A model generated the notes under the pieces. It ran no database searches and was not told where the DNA came from. It worked only from the letters and a program-made list of their open reading frames with translations. A program made the position numbers and the translations under genes. A stretch of 12,320 nucleotides of DNA, taken from contig JAHFVB010000078.1 of NCBI GenBank assembly GCA_023264755.1, forward strand, positions 1 through 12,320. Reading direction: 5' to 3'. This DNA is from Mycobacterium sp. (GTDB lineage Bacteria; Actinomycetota; Actinomycetes; Mycobacteriales; Mycobacteriaceae). Shown piece after piece: positions 1-7,784 of the stretch (positions within the stretch are counted from its first letter, which is position 1; each line of letters starts with the position of its first letter).

Positions 1-483
1 TACAAGTCGATCCGCTCGGACAACACCGCGGTGCGCTGGATGCAGAACGCCCTCTCGTTCATCGGTTTCGTGCCGCCGGACGAGAACGATCTGGTCAAGC
101 GAGTCATCGCCGTCGGTGGACAGACCGTGGAGTGCCGGGCCGATACGGGGCTGACAGTCAACGGCAAGAAGCTCAACGAGCCGTACCTGGACCCCGCGAC
201 GATGATGGCCGACCCTGCGGTCTATCCGTGCCTGGGCAATGAGTTCGGACCGGTGAAGGTGCCCGACGGCCGGATTTGGGTGATGGGCGACAACCGCACG
301 CACTCGGCCGATTCGCGCGCCCACTGCACCAACGTGCCCGCCGACGCCCAGAAGGGGCTGCTGTGCACCGGCGACCCGACGGCCGGCACGGTCCCCGTCG
401 ACAACGTCATCGGCAAGGCCAGGTTCATCGCGTGGCCGCCGGGACGCTGGGGCGGCGTCTCGGCGATCGACCCGCAGCGTTGA
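1..483 (+). CDS. lepB: Signal peptidase I (LepB), 3' part only
   Basis: Type I signal peptidase, a membrane-anchored serine protease that removes signal peptides from exported proteins on the outer face of the membrane. The reading frame is open from base 1, so the N-terminus, transmembrane anchor and catalytic serine lie upstream of the window. What remains shows the catalytic-lysine motif [10 protein letters not shown], with the general-base lysine codon at 97-99, and the C-terminal family box [11 protein letters not shown] at 286-318. The segment between the box and the C-terminus carries extra cysteines (HC and LLC), so an extracytoplasmic disulfide is possible, but this is inference. It ends in TGA 22 bases before rnhB, the same neighbour as in M. 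tuberculosis (lepB Rv2903c, rnhB Rv2902c). The family assignment is secure; only the extent is incomplete. Confidence 0.95.
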   Translation, partial: YKSIRSDNTAVRWMQNALSFIGFVPPDENDLVKRVIAVGGQTVECRADTGLTVNGKKLNEPYLDPATMMADPAVYPCLGNEFGPVKVPDGRIWVMGDNRTHSADSRAHCTNVPADAQKGLLCTGDPTAGTVPVDNVIGKARFIAWPPGRWGGVSAIDPQR

Positions 484-495
484 GCGCCGGGCAGT

Positions 496-500
496 AGGAG
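496..500 (+). promoter_or_regulatory. Ribosome binding site of rnhB
   Basis: AGGAG five bases before the GTG at 506. It supports this GTG over downstream alternatives. Confidence 0.7.
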
Positions 501-505
501 TCTTC

Positions 506-1234
506 GTGCCGGCGAGCTGGCCGCCTCGAACGGTGATTCGCAAGTCCGGGGGGTTGCGCACCATCGAAGCTGCGCTGTACCGAAGTGGACTGGGTCCGGT
601 GGCCGGCGTCGACGAGGTGGGGCGCGGCGCGTGTGCCGGGCCATTGGTGGTGGCTGCCTGCGTGCTCGGCCCGAACCGACTGGAGAGTCTGGCTGCGCTG
701 GACGACTCCAAGAAGCTCACCGAGCGGGAGCGCGAGCGACTGTTTCCGCTGATCAGGCGATATGCAGTCGCTTATCACGTGGTGTTCATCCCCGCGCCGG
801 AAGTCGACCGGCGGGGCGTGCACGTGGCCAACATCGAAGGCATGCGTCGAGCGGTCGCCGGGTTGCCGATGCGGCCGGGCTACGTACTGTCCGACGGGTT
901 CCGGGTGCCGGGGTTGCCGATGCCGTCACTGCCGGTGATCGGTGGGGACGCGGCCGCGGCCTGCATCGCGGCGGCCAGCGTCTTGGCGAAGGTCAGCCGG
1001 GACCGGCTGATGGTGGCCATGGACGACGACCACCCGGGCTACGGCTTTGCGCTGCACAAGGGCTACTCCACCCCGACGCACACCGCGGCGTTGGCAGAAT
1101 TGGGCCCCTGCGCCGAGCATCGACAATCGTTCGTCAACGTCCGTCGAGCGGGTAACCGAACCGAGGTCGTCATCCGCGACGGCACTGGCGACGCCGGTGA
1201 TCAGGAGCCGGCGCAGCGCCGGGAGTTGGGGTGA
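506..1234 (+). CDS. rnhB: Ribonuclease HII
   Basis: Cytoplasmic endonuclease that cuts the RNA strand of RNA/DNA hybrids and starts removal of single ribonucleotides misincorporated in DNA. The protein has 242 residues. The family's metal-binding carboxylates are all present: D36 and E37 in [13 protein letters not shown]130 in VLSDGF and D148 in IGGD. The 18-residue gap between the last two equals that in E. coli RnhB (D108/D126, from memory). DDSKKL (66-71) and [14 protein letters not shown] (154-167) are further family signatures. The GTG start is chosen because AGGAG (496-500) sits five bases before it. The last 30 or so residues form a charged tail beyond the conserved core. It lies 22 bases after lepB and is probably co-transcribed with it. 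Confidence 0.96.
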   Translation: MPASWPPRTVIRKSGGLRTIEAALYRSGLGPVAGVDEVGRGACAGPLVVAACVLGPNRLESLAALDDSKKLTERERERLFPLIRRYAVAYHVVFIPAPEVDRRGVHVANIEGMRRAVAGLPMRPGYVLSDGFRVPGLPMPSLPVIGGDAAAACIAAASVLAKVSRDRLMVAMDDDHPGYGFALHKGYSTPTHTAALAELGPCAEHRQSFVNVRRAGNRTEVVIRDGTGDAGDQEPAQRRELG

Positions 1235-1275
1235 GGAAAGATGAGACCAACCGAAACAGAAGGACCACTGACTAG

Positions 1276-1581
1276 ATGAGTGCCGAAGATCTCGAGAAGT
1301 ACGAAACCGAGATGGAGCTCTCGCTGTACCGCGAATACAAGGACATCGTGGGGCAGTTCAGCTATGTCGTGGAGACCGAGCGGCGGTTCTACCTGGCCAA
1401 CAGCGTGGAGTTGGTGCCGCGCAACTCCGATGGCGAGGTCTACTTCGAGCTCCGGCTGGCCGATGCGTGGGTGTGGGACATGTACCGCCCCGCGCGCTTC
1501 GTCAAACAGGTCCGGGTGATCACCTTCAAGGACGTCAACATCGAAGAGGTCGAGAAGCCCGAGTTGAGGCTGCCCGACTAA
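1276..1581 (+). CDS. DUF2469 family protein (Rv2901c-like)
   Basis: A small, acidic conserved actinobacterial protein of 101 residues whose function is not known to me. It belongs to the family of M. tuberculosis Rv2901c, recognised from the N-terminus MSAEDLEKYETEMELSLYREY, the central ETERRFYLANSVEL and the aromatic stretch DAWVWDMYRPARFVKQV. It has no signal peptide or membrane segment, so it is probably cytoplasmic. The ATG at 1276 is preceded by AGAAGGAC (1258-1265), a good Shine-Dalgarno-like element, although the spacing is a little long. It follows rnhB by 41 bases in the same order as in M. tuberculosis, so a shared transcript is likely, but nothing here shows a shared function. Family assignment is confident; the role is unknown. 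Confidence 0.93.
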   Translation: MSAEDLEKYETEMELSLYREYKDIVGQFSYVVETERRFYLANSVELVPRNSDGEVYFELRLADAWVWDMYRPARFVKQVRVITFKDVNIEEVEKPELRLPD

Positions 1582-1605
1582 CCGTCGCAGGACGCTCCGC
1601 GTGCG

Positions 1606-1617
1606 TAGCGTACGGAT
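1606..1617 (+). promoter_or_regulatory. Candidate leaderless promoter (-10) of the SDR gene
   Basis: TAGCGT (1606-1611) fits the mycobacterial -10 pattern TANNNT. Exactly six bases (ACGGAT) separate it from the GTG at 1618, which would place transcription start on the start codon itself. No Shine-Dalgarno element is visible and no good -35 is seen. Inference from pattern only. Confidence 0.45.
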
Positions 1618-2427
1618 GTGACCGAAGACCGAGTGCCCGTCGCCGTCGTGACGGGGGCCAGCCGTGGCGCAGGTCGCGGCATCGCCGCCGCACTGAGCGC
1701 GGCGGGCTGGCGCGTCTACCTGACCGGGCGGACCGTGACCGACCCCGGCGACGGCGGAATTGCCGTGCGGGTCGATCACCGTGACGACGCCGACGTGGCG
1801 GCGCTGTTCGCCCGGGTGGAACGCGAATGTGGTCGGCTGGACCTGCTGGTCAACAACGCCGCTGCCGTCCACGACGACCTCGTCGGCGCACAACCGTTCT
1901 GGGCCAAGCCCCTGGCCCTGGCCGTCGTGCTCGACGTCGGCCTGCGGTCGGCCTACGTGGCGTCCTGGTACGCGGCGCCGCTGATGGTCGGGTCCGGGCA
2001 TGCGCTCATCGCGTTCACATCGTCGCCGGGCTCGGTCTGCTACCTGCACGGCCCGGCCTACGGCGCGCAAAAGGCCGGTGTCGACAAGATGGCCGCCGAC
2101 ATGGCCGTCGACTTCGCGGGCACGGGCGTGGCGACCGTGTCGATCTGGATGGGCATCCTGCTGACCGAGAAGTTCTGCCGAGCCTTCGACGGGCATCCGG
2201 AGGCGCTGGCGGAAACCGCCAAGCACGCCGAGACGCCCGAGTTCACCGGACGGCTCGTCGACGCGCTCTACCGAGACCCGGCCCTAGCGGAGCTGAGCGG
2301 TCAGACGGTGATCGGCGCCGAACTCGCCACCCGGTACGGCCTCACCGACATCGACGGCCGCCGGCCCCCGTCGCACCGTGCTGCGCTCGGCGCGCCGCGG
2401 AAACCGTCCACCGTGGTGATGCGCTGA
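1618..2427 (+). CDS. Short-chain dehydrogenase/reductase, DHRS1-like
   Basis: A 269-residue classical SDR oxidoreductase, expected to use NAD(P)H on an unknown alcohol/ketone substrate in the cytoplasm. Visible motifs are the dinucleotide-binding [12 protein letters not shown] (12-23), the VDH segment (52-54) in the acidic region, NNAA (79-82), the serine region SSPGS (135-139) and the catalytic pair YxxxK (Y148, K152). The pattern TGASRG.GRGIA, YLTGRT, FW..P and SSPGS...YG..KAG.DK.AAD resembles the DHRS1 branch of SDRs rather than FabG; this is from memory of that family. The GTG start is chosen for the -10-like element six bases upstream and because the Rossmann fold begins immediately after it. 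The last 25 residues, rich in R and P, extend beyond the fold. The substrate cannot be inferred from its neighbours. Confidence 0.88.
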   Translation: MTEDRVPVAVVTGASRGAGRGIAAALSAAGWRVYLTGRTVTDPGDGGIAVRVDHRDDADVAALFARVERECGRLDLLVNNAAAVHDDLVGAQPFWAKPLALAVVLDVGLRSAYVASWYAAPLMVGSGHALIAFTSSPGSVCYLHGPAYGAQKAGVDKMAADMAVDFAGTGVATVSIWMGILLTEKFCRAFDGHPEALAETAKHAETPEFTGRLVDALYRDPALAELSGQTVIGAELATRYGLTDIDGRRPPSHRAALGAPRKPSTVVMR

Positions 2428-2449
2428 CGACGAGACCGGCGGCGCTTGC

Positions 2450-2461
2450 CACACTGGAGTC
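2450..2461 (+). promoter_or_regulatory. Candidate leaderless promoter (-10) of the HAD gene
   Basis: CACACT (2450-2455) is one base from TANNNT and lies exactly six bases before the ATG at 2462. The GGAG in the spacer is only two bases from the ATG, too close to work as a normal ribosome binding site. This is the weakest of the three similar elements in the window. Confidence 0.3.
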
Positions 2462-3235
2462 ATGCGCACCACACCGCAGTGCTGGCTTACCGACATGGAT
2501 GGCGTCCTGGTTCACGAGGAGCGGGCCCTGCCAGGCGCGGCCGAGTTCCTGCAGACGTTGCGCGACCGTGCCCGACCCTTCCTCGTGCTGACGAACAACT
2601 CGATCTTCACCCCGCGCGATCTGGCCGCCCGGCTCGTGCGGTCCGGCCTCGAGGTGCCGGAGGCCTCGATCTGGACCTCGGCCTTGGCCACGGCGGCTTT
2701 CCTGCACGCCCAGTTGCCCGGTGGATCGGCCTACGTCATCGGTGAGGCAGGCCTGACGACGGCGCTACACGAGGTCGGCTACACGTTGACCGACACGGGT
2801 CCGGACTTCGTCGTACTCGGGGAAACGCGAACGTATTCGTTCGAGGCGATCACCAAGGCCATCCGGCTCATCGGTGGCGGCGCGCGCTTCATCGCCACCA
2901 ACCCCGACGTCACCGGGCCGTCGGCCGAAGGGCCGACGCCCGCGACCGGATCGGTGGCCGCGCTGATCACGAAGGCCACGGGTCGCGAGCCCTACTTCGT
3001 CGGCAAGCCCAACCCGATGATGTTCCGTAGTGCGCTCAACCGCATCGAGGCGCATTCGGAGAACACCTTCATGGTCGGCGACCGGATGGACACCGACGTC
3101 GTGGCGGGCATCGAGGCCGGACTGGAAACCATCCTGGTCCTGACCGGCTCCACGAAGCGGGAGGACATCGAGCGCTATCCGTTCCGACCCAGCCGGGTGC
3201 TGGATTCCATCGCCGACGCCATCGAACTGATCTGA
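2462..3235 (+). CDS. HAD superfamily phosphatase, NagD-like (class IIA)
   Basis: A 257-residue cytoplasmic haloacid-dehalogenase-fold hydrolase of the NagD/4-nitrophenylphosphatase type, expected to dephosphorylate a small phosphorylated metabolite or nucleotide. All four HAD motifs are visible: DMDGVL (D11 nucleophile, D13 acid/base), LTNNS (motif II, T44), the motif III lysine in GKPNPMMF (K182), and the metal-binding acidic motif VGDRMDTD (D207, D212). [22 protein letters not shown], with the cap between motifs II and III, is characteristic of class IIA enzymes. It starts 34 bases after the SDR stop and ends 49 bases before the CoA-transferase. The physiological substrate is not readable from sequence, since NagD homologues are often promiscuous. 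Confidence 0.9.
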   Translation: MRTTPQCWLTDMDGVLVHEERALPGAAEFLQTLRDRARPFLVLTNNSIFTPRDLAARLVRSGLEVPEASIWTSALATAAFLHAQLPGGSAYVIGEAGLTTALHEVGYTLTDTGPDFVVLGETRTYSFEAITKAIRLIGGGARFIATNPDVTGPSAEGPTPATGSVAALITKATGREPYFVGKPNPMMFRSALNRIEAHSENTFMVGDRMDTDVVAGIEAGLETILVLTGSTKREDIERYPFRPSRVLDSIADAIELI

Positions 3236-3241
3236 GCGTCG

Positions 3242-3270
3242 GGGCCGGGGCGGGTCGGCCTCGCCGGCCC
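3242..3270 (+). terminator. Possible stem-loop terminator after the HAD gene
   Basis: GGGCCGG (3242-3248) can pair with CCGGCCC (3264-3270) around a 15-base loop, just after the HAD stop and just before the -10-like element of the next gene. No U-tract follows, as is common in mycobacteria. In DNA this GC-rich such a hairpin can arise by chance, so confidence is low. Confidence 0.25.
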
Positions 3271-3272
3271 AA

Positions 3273-3284
3273 TATCGTGATGCG
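3273..3284 (+). promoter_or_regulatory. Candidate leaderless promoter (-10) of the CoA-transferase gene
   Basis: TATCGT (3273-3278) matches TANNNT and is followed by exactly six bases (GATGCG) and then the GTG at 3285. No Shine-Dalgarno element is seen. It has the same geometry as the element before the SDR gene. Confidence 0.45.
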
Positions 3285-4493
3285 GTGACGACAACCGAAC
3301 AATTGGATGCGGCCCGACCGCTGGCAGGGGTGCGCATCGTCGAGCTGTCCAGCTTCGTGGCTGTCCCGCTGGCCGGGATGACGCTGGCTCAACTCGGGGC
3401 CGAGGTCATTCGCGTCGACCCGATCGGGGGCGCCGCCGACTATCACCGCTGGCCCGTGACCGCCGCCGGGGACAGCATCTACTGGGCCGGGCTGAACAAG
3501 GGCAAGCGTTCGGCCGCCGTCGACGTACGCTCCACCGCCGGGCAGGAGCTGATCCAGCGCCTCATCGCGGAGTGCGGGGTGTTGATCACCAATGTCGTTG
3601 GCCGGCAGTGGCATTCGTACGAGACGCTGGCGGCGCTGCGGCCCGACCTCATCCACGTCGAGGTGTCGGGGCGAGCCGACGGCGGGACCGGGGTCGACTA
3701 CACGGTCAACGCAGGGTTGGGCTTTCCGCTCGTCACCGGGCCGGCCGAGTTGGACGGCCCGGTCAATCACGTGCTGCCGGCGTGGGATCTGGCGTGCGGG
3801 CTCTACGTCGCGCTCGCCGTCACCACGGCGTTGCGCCATCGCGATGCCACCGGTGCCGGCGAACGGGTCGCCATACCCCTGGAGAACGTCGCGCTCGCCT
3901 CGGCCGGCAACCTCGGCTTCCTGACCGAGGTCATGGTGAACGGCACGTCGCGGCCGCGGATCGGCAATTCGATCTACGGTCAGTACGGCCAGCAGTTCAG
4001 CAGCGCCGACGGCGTGTCGTTCATGATCGTCGCGCTCACCGGCCGGCACTTCCGGGAACTGACCGAACTGACCGGAACCACGAAAGCGGTTGCCGCACTT
4101 GGTGAGACATTGGGAGCAGATTTCACCGACGAGGGTGACAGATACCGCCATCGCGACGCGCTCACCGGACTCTTCACGGTGTGGTTCACCAATCACACCG
4201 GGGCCGAGGTAGCGGCCGCGCTGTCGGCCACGTCGGTGCTGTGGGAGCGCTATCGCAGCTTCTCCGAAGTGGTGACCGACGCCAAGGTGACGGAGAATCC
4301 ACTCTTCACCAGGTTGGCTCAGCCGCGCATCGGTGAATACCTCGCGCCAGGGTTGCCGATGTCGATCGACGGCACGTACCCGAAGGCGGTACCCGCGCCC
4401 GCACTCGGTGACGACACCGCCGACGTGCTGCGCGGACTGGGCCTGAGTGCCGACGAACTCGAGGCACTAGTCCAGGCCGGTACGGTCGCGTGA
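3285..4493 (+). CDS. CaiB/BaiF (family III) CoA-transferase, 2-methylfumaryl-CoA isomerase (Mct)-like
   Basis: A 402-residue cytoplasmic family III CoA-transferase, a family that moves CoA between carboxylic acids through an aspartyl-CoA anhydride. The N-terminal Rossmann region LAGVRIVELSSFVAVPLAGM (13-32), AQLGAEVIRVDP (35-46) and NKGKRS (71-76) are family hallmarks. The catalytic aspartate is D168 in LPAWDLACG. Blocks such as DPIGG.ADY.RWPV, YWAGLNKGKRS, VDYTVN.GLGFP and VNHVLPAWD resemble, from memory, mesaconyl-C1/C4-CoA transferase (Mct) of the Chloroflexus 3-hydroxypropionate cycle more than formyl-CoA transferase or AMACR. Whether it isomerises mesaconyl-CoA here is inference; other C4-C5 dicarboxylic acids are possible. 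The GTG start is supported by the TATCGT element six bases upstream. Its stop overlaps the thioesterase start by four bases, so the two are translationally coupled and probably share a pathway. Confidence 0.88.
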   Translation: MTTTEQLDAARPLAGVRIVELSSFVAVPLAGMTLAQLGAEVIRVDPIGGAADYHRWPVTAAGDSIYWAGLNKGKRSAAVDVRSTAGQELIQRLIAECGVLITNVVGRQWHSYETLAALRPDLIHVEVSGRADGGTGVDYTVNAGLGFPLVTGPAELDGPVNHVLPAWDLACGLYVALAVTTALRHRDATGAGERVAIPLENVALASAGNLGFLTEVMVNGTSRPRIGNSIYGQYGQQFSSADGVSFMIVALTGRHFRELTELTGTTKAVAALGETLGADFTDEGDRYRHRDALTGLFTVWFTNHTGAEVAAALSATSVLWERYRSFSEVVTDAKVTENPLFTRLAQPRIGEYLAPGLPMSIDGTYPKAVPAPALGDDTADVLRGLGLSADELEALVQAGTVA

Positions 4494-5305
4494 GCGCCCT
4501 GCTGGCGCTGTTCGACCTGACACCGGGGGCCGCCGCGGGCACCTGGGTCGGTCCGGCGAGCGGACCAGAAGGCAAGCGGGCCTTCGGAGGTCAGTTCATG
4601 GCGCAGAGTCTGGCGGCCGCGGCGCTCACCGTCGATCCGGCGAAGACGCCCACCAGCATGCATCTCCAGTTCCTGCGCGGAGGAGCGGCCGAGGCCCCGG
4701 TCGAGTACGCGGTCGAGTCCGTCTACGACGGGCGCACGGCCGCCGCCCGCCGGGTGGACTCCCGCCAGGATGGACGACTGATCACGACCGCGACGGTCTC
4801 GTTCTCGGCCGCGCTGGCCGGTCCCGAGCACGGGCGTCGCACGATGCCGGGCGACCCGACGACGCTGCCCAAGACCGGGCCCGCGGGGCCCGCGCCGTCG
4901 ATGCCGTTGGACGAACTCGACATCCGCATCGACGACGACCGGTCCACCGGAGCCTTCGTGCGGCGCATGTGGTGGCGCGCCACCGTGGCCCTGCCCGATG
5001 ACGCGCTGTTGCACACCATCCTCGCCGCCTACGTCTGCGACGTGTACATGATCGATCCCGCTCTGCAGGTGCACGGGCACTCGATGAAGGCCCGTACCCA
5101 CCGCAGTGGCACCACCGACTCCTCGATCTGGTTCCATCGACCGATCCGGGCCGATCAGTGGAATCTGCTCGAGTCCAGTTCTCCCGCGGCGGCGCGCGGG
5201 CGCGGGGTGATCACCGCCAGCCTCGTCGGTGCGGACGGGGTCATCGCGGCGACCCTGGTCCAAGAGGGGCTCATCGCCGAACGGGAGCCTCCGCCACCGG
5301 ACTGA
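4490..5305 (+). CDS. Acyl-CoA thioesterase, TesB-like (double hot-dog)
   Basis: A 271-residue thioesterase II family protein that should hydrolyse acyl-CoA to free acid and CoA in the cytoplasm. The N-terminal hot-dog has FGGQFMAQSLAAA (32-44) and SMHLQFLRGG (56-65). The C-terminal hot-dog carries the family's catalytic residues D184 (AAYVCDVYM), T208 (TTDSSIWFHRP) and Q258 (LVQEGL). Their spacings of 24 and 50 residues equal those of the E. coli TesB triad D204/T228/Q278, as I recall it. The GTG start lies in the GTGA overlap with the CoA-transferase stop, so translation is coupled. The 3' end overlaps the convergent acyltransferase fusion gene by 35 bases. The chain-length preference is not visible; pairing with a CoA-transferase suggests a shared acyl-CoA pool. 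Confidence 0.92.
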   Translation: MSALLALFDLTPGAAAGTWVGPASGPEGKRAFGGQFMAQSLAAAALTVDPAKTPTSMHLQFLRGGAAEAPVEYAVESVYDGRTAAARRVDSRQDGRLITTATVSFSAALAGPEHGRRTMPGDPTTLPKTGPAGPAPSMPLDELDIRIDDDRSTGAFVRRMWWRATVALPDDALLHTILAAYVCDVYMIDPALQVHGHSMKARTHRSGTTDSSIWFHRPIRADQWNLLESSSPAAARGRGVITASLVGADGVIAATLVQEGLIAEREPPPPD

Positions 5306-7784
5306 CACTGGCCAGGCGGCGATCACGAATCCGCCCGCGCACCAACGTCACCAACCGGGTGAGCAACACCCCCGCCAGGATCGAGGCGGCCACCCCGATG
5401 ACCTGGTGTGAGCCGAATAGTGGATACACCTGGTAGTGCACGAGATAGGTGAACAGCGAGGCCTCGGCGATGACACCCGCCACCACGGTGAGCGCCGCGG
5501 GGCAGCGCAGCGTGGGCAGCCACGTCACCAACGCCAGCCCGGTGAACACCAGCAGTTCCCGTTGCGGATTGCCGAAGTAGCCGACCACCGCGACCGCGAG
5601 GACGACGGTGACGGCGAGGCGCTGCCACGTCCAGGTGGCCTTGGCCGCAGCCCATCCGGCGGCGAAGAACCAGAACGCCAGCACAGTGAACCAGGCGCGT
5701 TGCCCCAACCCGAAGCCGAAGACGTCGTAGCGCAACGCGATACCCACCATGAGGAAGGCCATGGCGAACCCGAACGGCCAACGCCGTTCCACCCGATCGG
5801 CGATCGGTAGCCAGCACAGCACGGCCAACGCGACGAGGATCCATACTACCACCTCGACGAACCACAACCGGCCCGCCGTCATGCTGTCGTCGGGGCCGAG
5901 GAACTTGTTGGCCAGCAACAGATTCGTGGCGGTGTAGTCGTCGGTGACGAGCAACGCGAAGGCCACCCAGACCACCGAGGGGACCGCGATCCAGGCGACG
6001 GTATTGCGCAGGTGGCGGATTCGGTCGCGCCGTGGCAGCGACGTCAGGCAGAACCGGCCGAAGTTGTAACCCGCGATGCCCAGCAGCACGTGCGCGCCGC
6101 CCCACAACGCGTAGAGCTCGGCGCGCGAGCCGACGACGAGCACGATCGCCACCACCCGCAACGCGACACTGGTCTCGAGCGTCGCCCCCCAACGACGGCG
6201 CGGCCGGCGTACGGCCGCCAGCTCGCGAAGCGGCCGCTGGGCCCAATCCGCGGGCAGGTGGCCGAGCGCCCGTTCCAGGCGCACCGACATCGTGACGTAG
6301 GACAGGGAGTTGCCGCCGAGATCGACGAAGCTGCACTCGGGATCGACCGTCGCGGGGTCGAGGTGCAGTACGTCGGCGACGATCGTCGGCAGGTCGCGTG
6401 CGGAGGCGGAGCCCTGCGTGCGGCGCGCGACGTCGCGCAGGCCTTGATAGTCGGGCTTGCCCGTGGCCAGCAGCGGGATCGAGTCGACGTCCAGAACGCG
6501 TACCGCGGCACCCGGCAGCCCGGACGCCACCACCGCGGCGCGGTGTACGTCGAAGTCGGCGGGCCGGTCCGCGGCGGCCACGACGAGCTGCCCATCGTCG
6601 TCGGTACAGATGGCGCGTACGCCGCGGTCGCGCAACGAGTTCTCGATCCGTTGCAGGTCGATGCGCAACCCGTACATCTTGACGAACCGGCCGGTGCGGG
6701 CCAGCACCTCGTAGAGCCCGTTCGGATGGCGACGGGCGATGTCCCCGGTGCGCAGCGCGTCGACCGTGTGGGCCAGCGCCAGGTCGGTCCGGTCGTCGGC
6801 GTAGCCCATCATGACGTTGGGCCCGCGGTACACGAGTTCGCCGACGTCCGTGCCGTCCGCCAGTTCCGGCCCGGCGTCGGACCCCCGGTCGGGGGGCGCG
6901 AGCTCGAACGTGCCACCCGGGATCGGCACGCCGATGCACGTCGGATGTTGCAACGCGAGTTCGGCTGGGAGATAAGCCATTCGGGCGGTCGCCTCGGTAG
7001 CGCCGTACATGACGAACAGGCTCCAGCCGTGCCGCTGACCCAAACCGGCGAAGTGGCGCACCTGGGCCGGTGCCAGTCGGCCCCCCGCCTGGGTGAGGTA
7101 GCGCAGGTCCGGAACCAAGGAGCCGTCGAACCCGATGCGCTCGAGCAGGTCGAACGTGTGGGGTACGCCGGCAAAGGTGGTGCCGCGATGGCGGGTGAAG
7201 GACGTCCAGAACCCGTCGTCGACCACCGAGCGGTCGGTCAGGATCAGCCCGGCCCCGCGCAGCAGATGACTGTGGATGACCGACAGTCCGTAGCAGTACG
7301 ACATCGGCAACGTCGTGGCCGCCCGGTCGGTTGGCCCGATGTCCAAGTACTGCGCGATGGACTCGGCGTTGGCGCGCAGATTGCCCCGGGACAGCCGGAC
7401 CAGCTTGGGGGATCCGGTGCTACCCGACGTCGACATCACCAACGCCAGGTCGGCGTGCATGCGATGGGTGGGCCGGTTCCGATGTTCGATCACCCCGCCG
7501 GTCACCACGACTTCGGGTTGGTAGGCGTCGAGCACCGCGTCGTGATCGCCCTCGGCGGGCAGTGGCATGACGACGTGGTGGGCCGCCAGCGCGCCGAGAT
7601 AGGCGATCAGCGTGCTGAGTTCGTTGCGCGTCTCGATGAGCACCAGCCGACGTTCGGCACCGAGATCGGCTGCGGCCGAGGCGACCTCGTCGGCGAGCTC
7701 ACGGTAGGTCAGGATGCGGTCGTCGGTGAGCACGGCGGGGCGGTCACCGTGCGACGCGAGGTGATCGAGTAATCGGTCGAACAT
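5271..7784 (-). CDS. Fused adenylation - acyl/peptidyl carrier - membrane acyltransferase-3 protein
   Basis: An 837-residue three-part protein. Residues 1-450 are an ANL-family adenylating domain: P-loop STSGSTGSPK (118-127), YGATEA (260-265), TGD (346-348), GRFVKMYGLRI (365-375) and the catalytic lysine K443 in LLATGKPDY. Residues about 460-525 are a carrier domain whose phosphopantetheine serine is S493 in LGGNSLSY. Residues about 535-820 form roughly ten membrane helices like the acyltransferase-3 (OafA) family, including GGAHVLLGIAGYNF, LWFVEVVVW and YLVHYQVYP. It should activate a carboxylic acid with ATP, hold it on its own carrier and pass it to an acceptor at or across the membrane; both acid and acceptor are unknown. 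Arginine R554 occupies the position where this family usually has its motif histidine. The ATG at 7784 overlaps the ATPase stop by one base (TGATG), indicating coupled translation in the iron transporter operon. Confidence 0.88.
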   Translation of the reverse strand: MFDRLLDHLASHGDRPAVLTDDRILTYRELADEVASAAADLGAERRLVLIETRNELSTLIAYLGALAAHHVVMPLPAEGDHDAVLDAYQPEVVVTGGVIEHRNRPTHRMHADLALVMSTSGSTGSPKLVRLSRGNLRANAESIAQYLDIGPTDRAATTLPMSYCYGLSVIHSHLLRGAGLILTDRSVVDDGFWTSFTRHRGTTFAGVPHTFDLLERIGFDGSLVPDLRYLTQAGGRLAPAQVRHFAGLGQRHGWSLFVMYGATEATARMAYLPAELALQHPTCIGVPIPGGTFELAPPDRGSDAGPELADGTDVGELVYRGPNVMMGYADDRTDLALAHTVDALRTGDIARRHPNGLYEVLARTGRFVKMYGLRIDLQRIENSLRDRGVRAICTDDDGQLVVAAADRPADFDVHRAAVVASGLPGAAVRVLDVDSIPLLATGKPDYQGLRDVARRTQGSASARDLPTIVADVLHLDPATVDPECSFVDLGGNSLSYVTMSVRLERALGHLPADWAQRPLRELAAVRRPRRRWGATLETSVALRVVAIVLVVGSRAELYALWGGAHVLLGIAGYNFGRFCLTSLPRRDRIRHLRNTVAWIAVPSVVWVAFALLVTDDYTATNLLLANKFLGPDDSMTAGRLWFVEVVVWILVALAVLCWLPIADRVERRWPFGFAMAFLMVGIALRYDVFGFGLGQRAWFTVLAFWFFAAGWAAAKATWTWQRLAVTVVLAVAVVGYFGNPQRELLVFTGLALVTWLPTLRCPAALTVVAGVIAEASLFTYLVHYQVYPLFGSHQVIGVAASILAGVLLTRLVTLVRGRIRDRRLASVSPVAEAPVRR

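Noticed and set aside
1201..2226. A 341-residue minus-strand open frame
   Set aside because: It crosses DUF2469 and SDR genes that are well supported on the + strand; its composition (G, R, H, V rich) is that of an antisense GC-rich frame.
3069..5326. Long minus-strand frames of 375 and 335 residues
   Set aside because: Shadows of the CoA-transferase and thioesterase, whose catalytic residues and spacing are intact on the + strand.
6012..7772. A 586-residue + strand open frame
   Set aside because: Antisense to the adenylation/carrier region of the fusion gene; its translation has no recognisable motif, while the minus strand has all the motifs in order.
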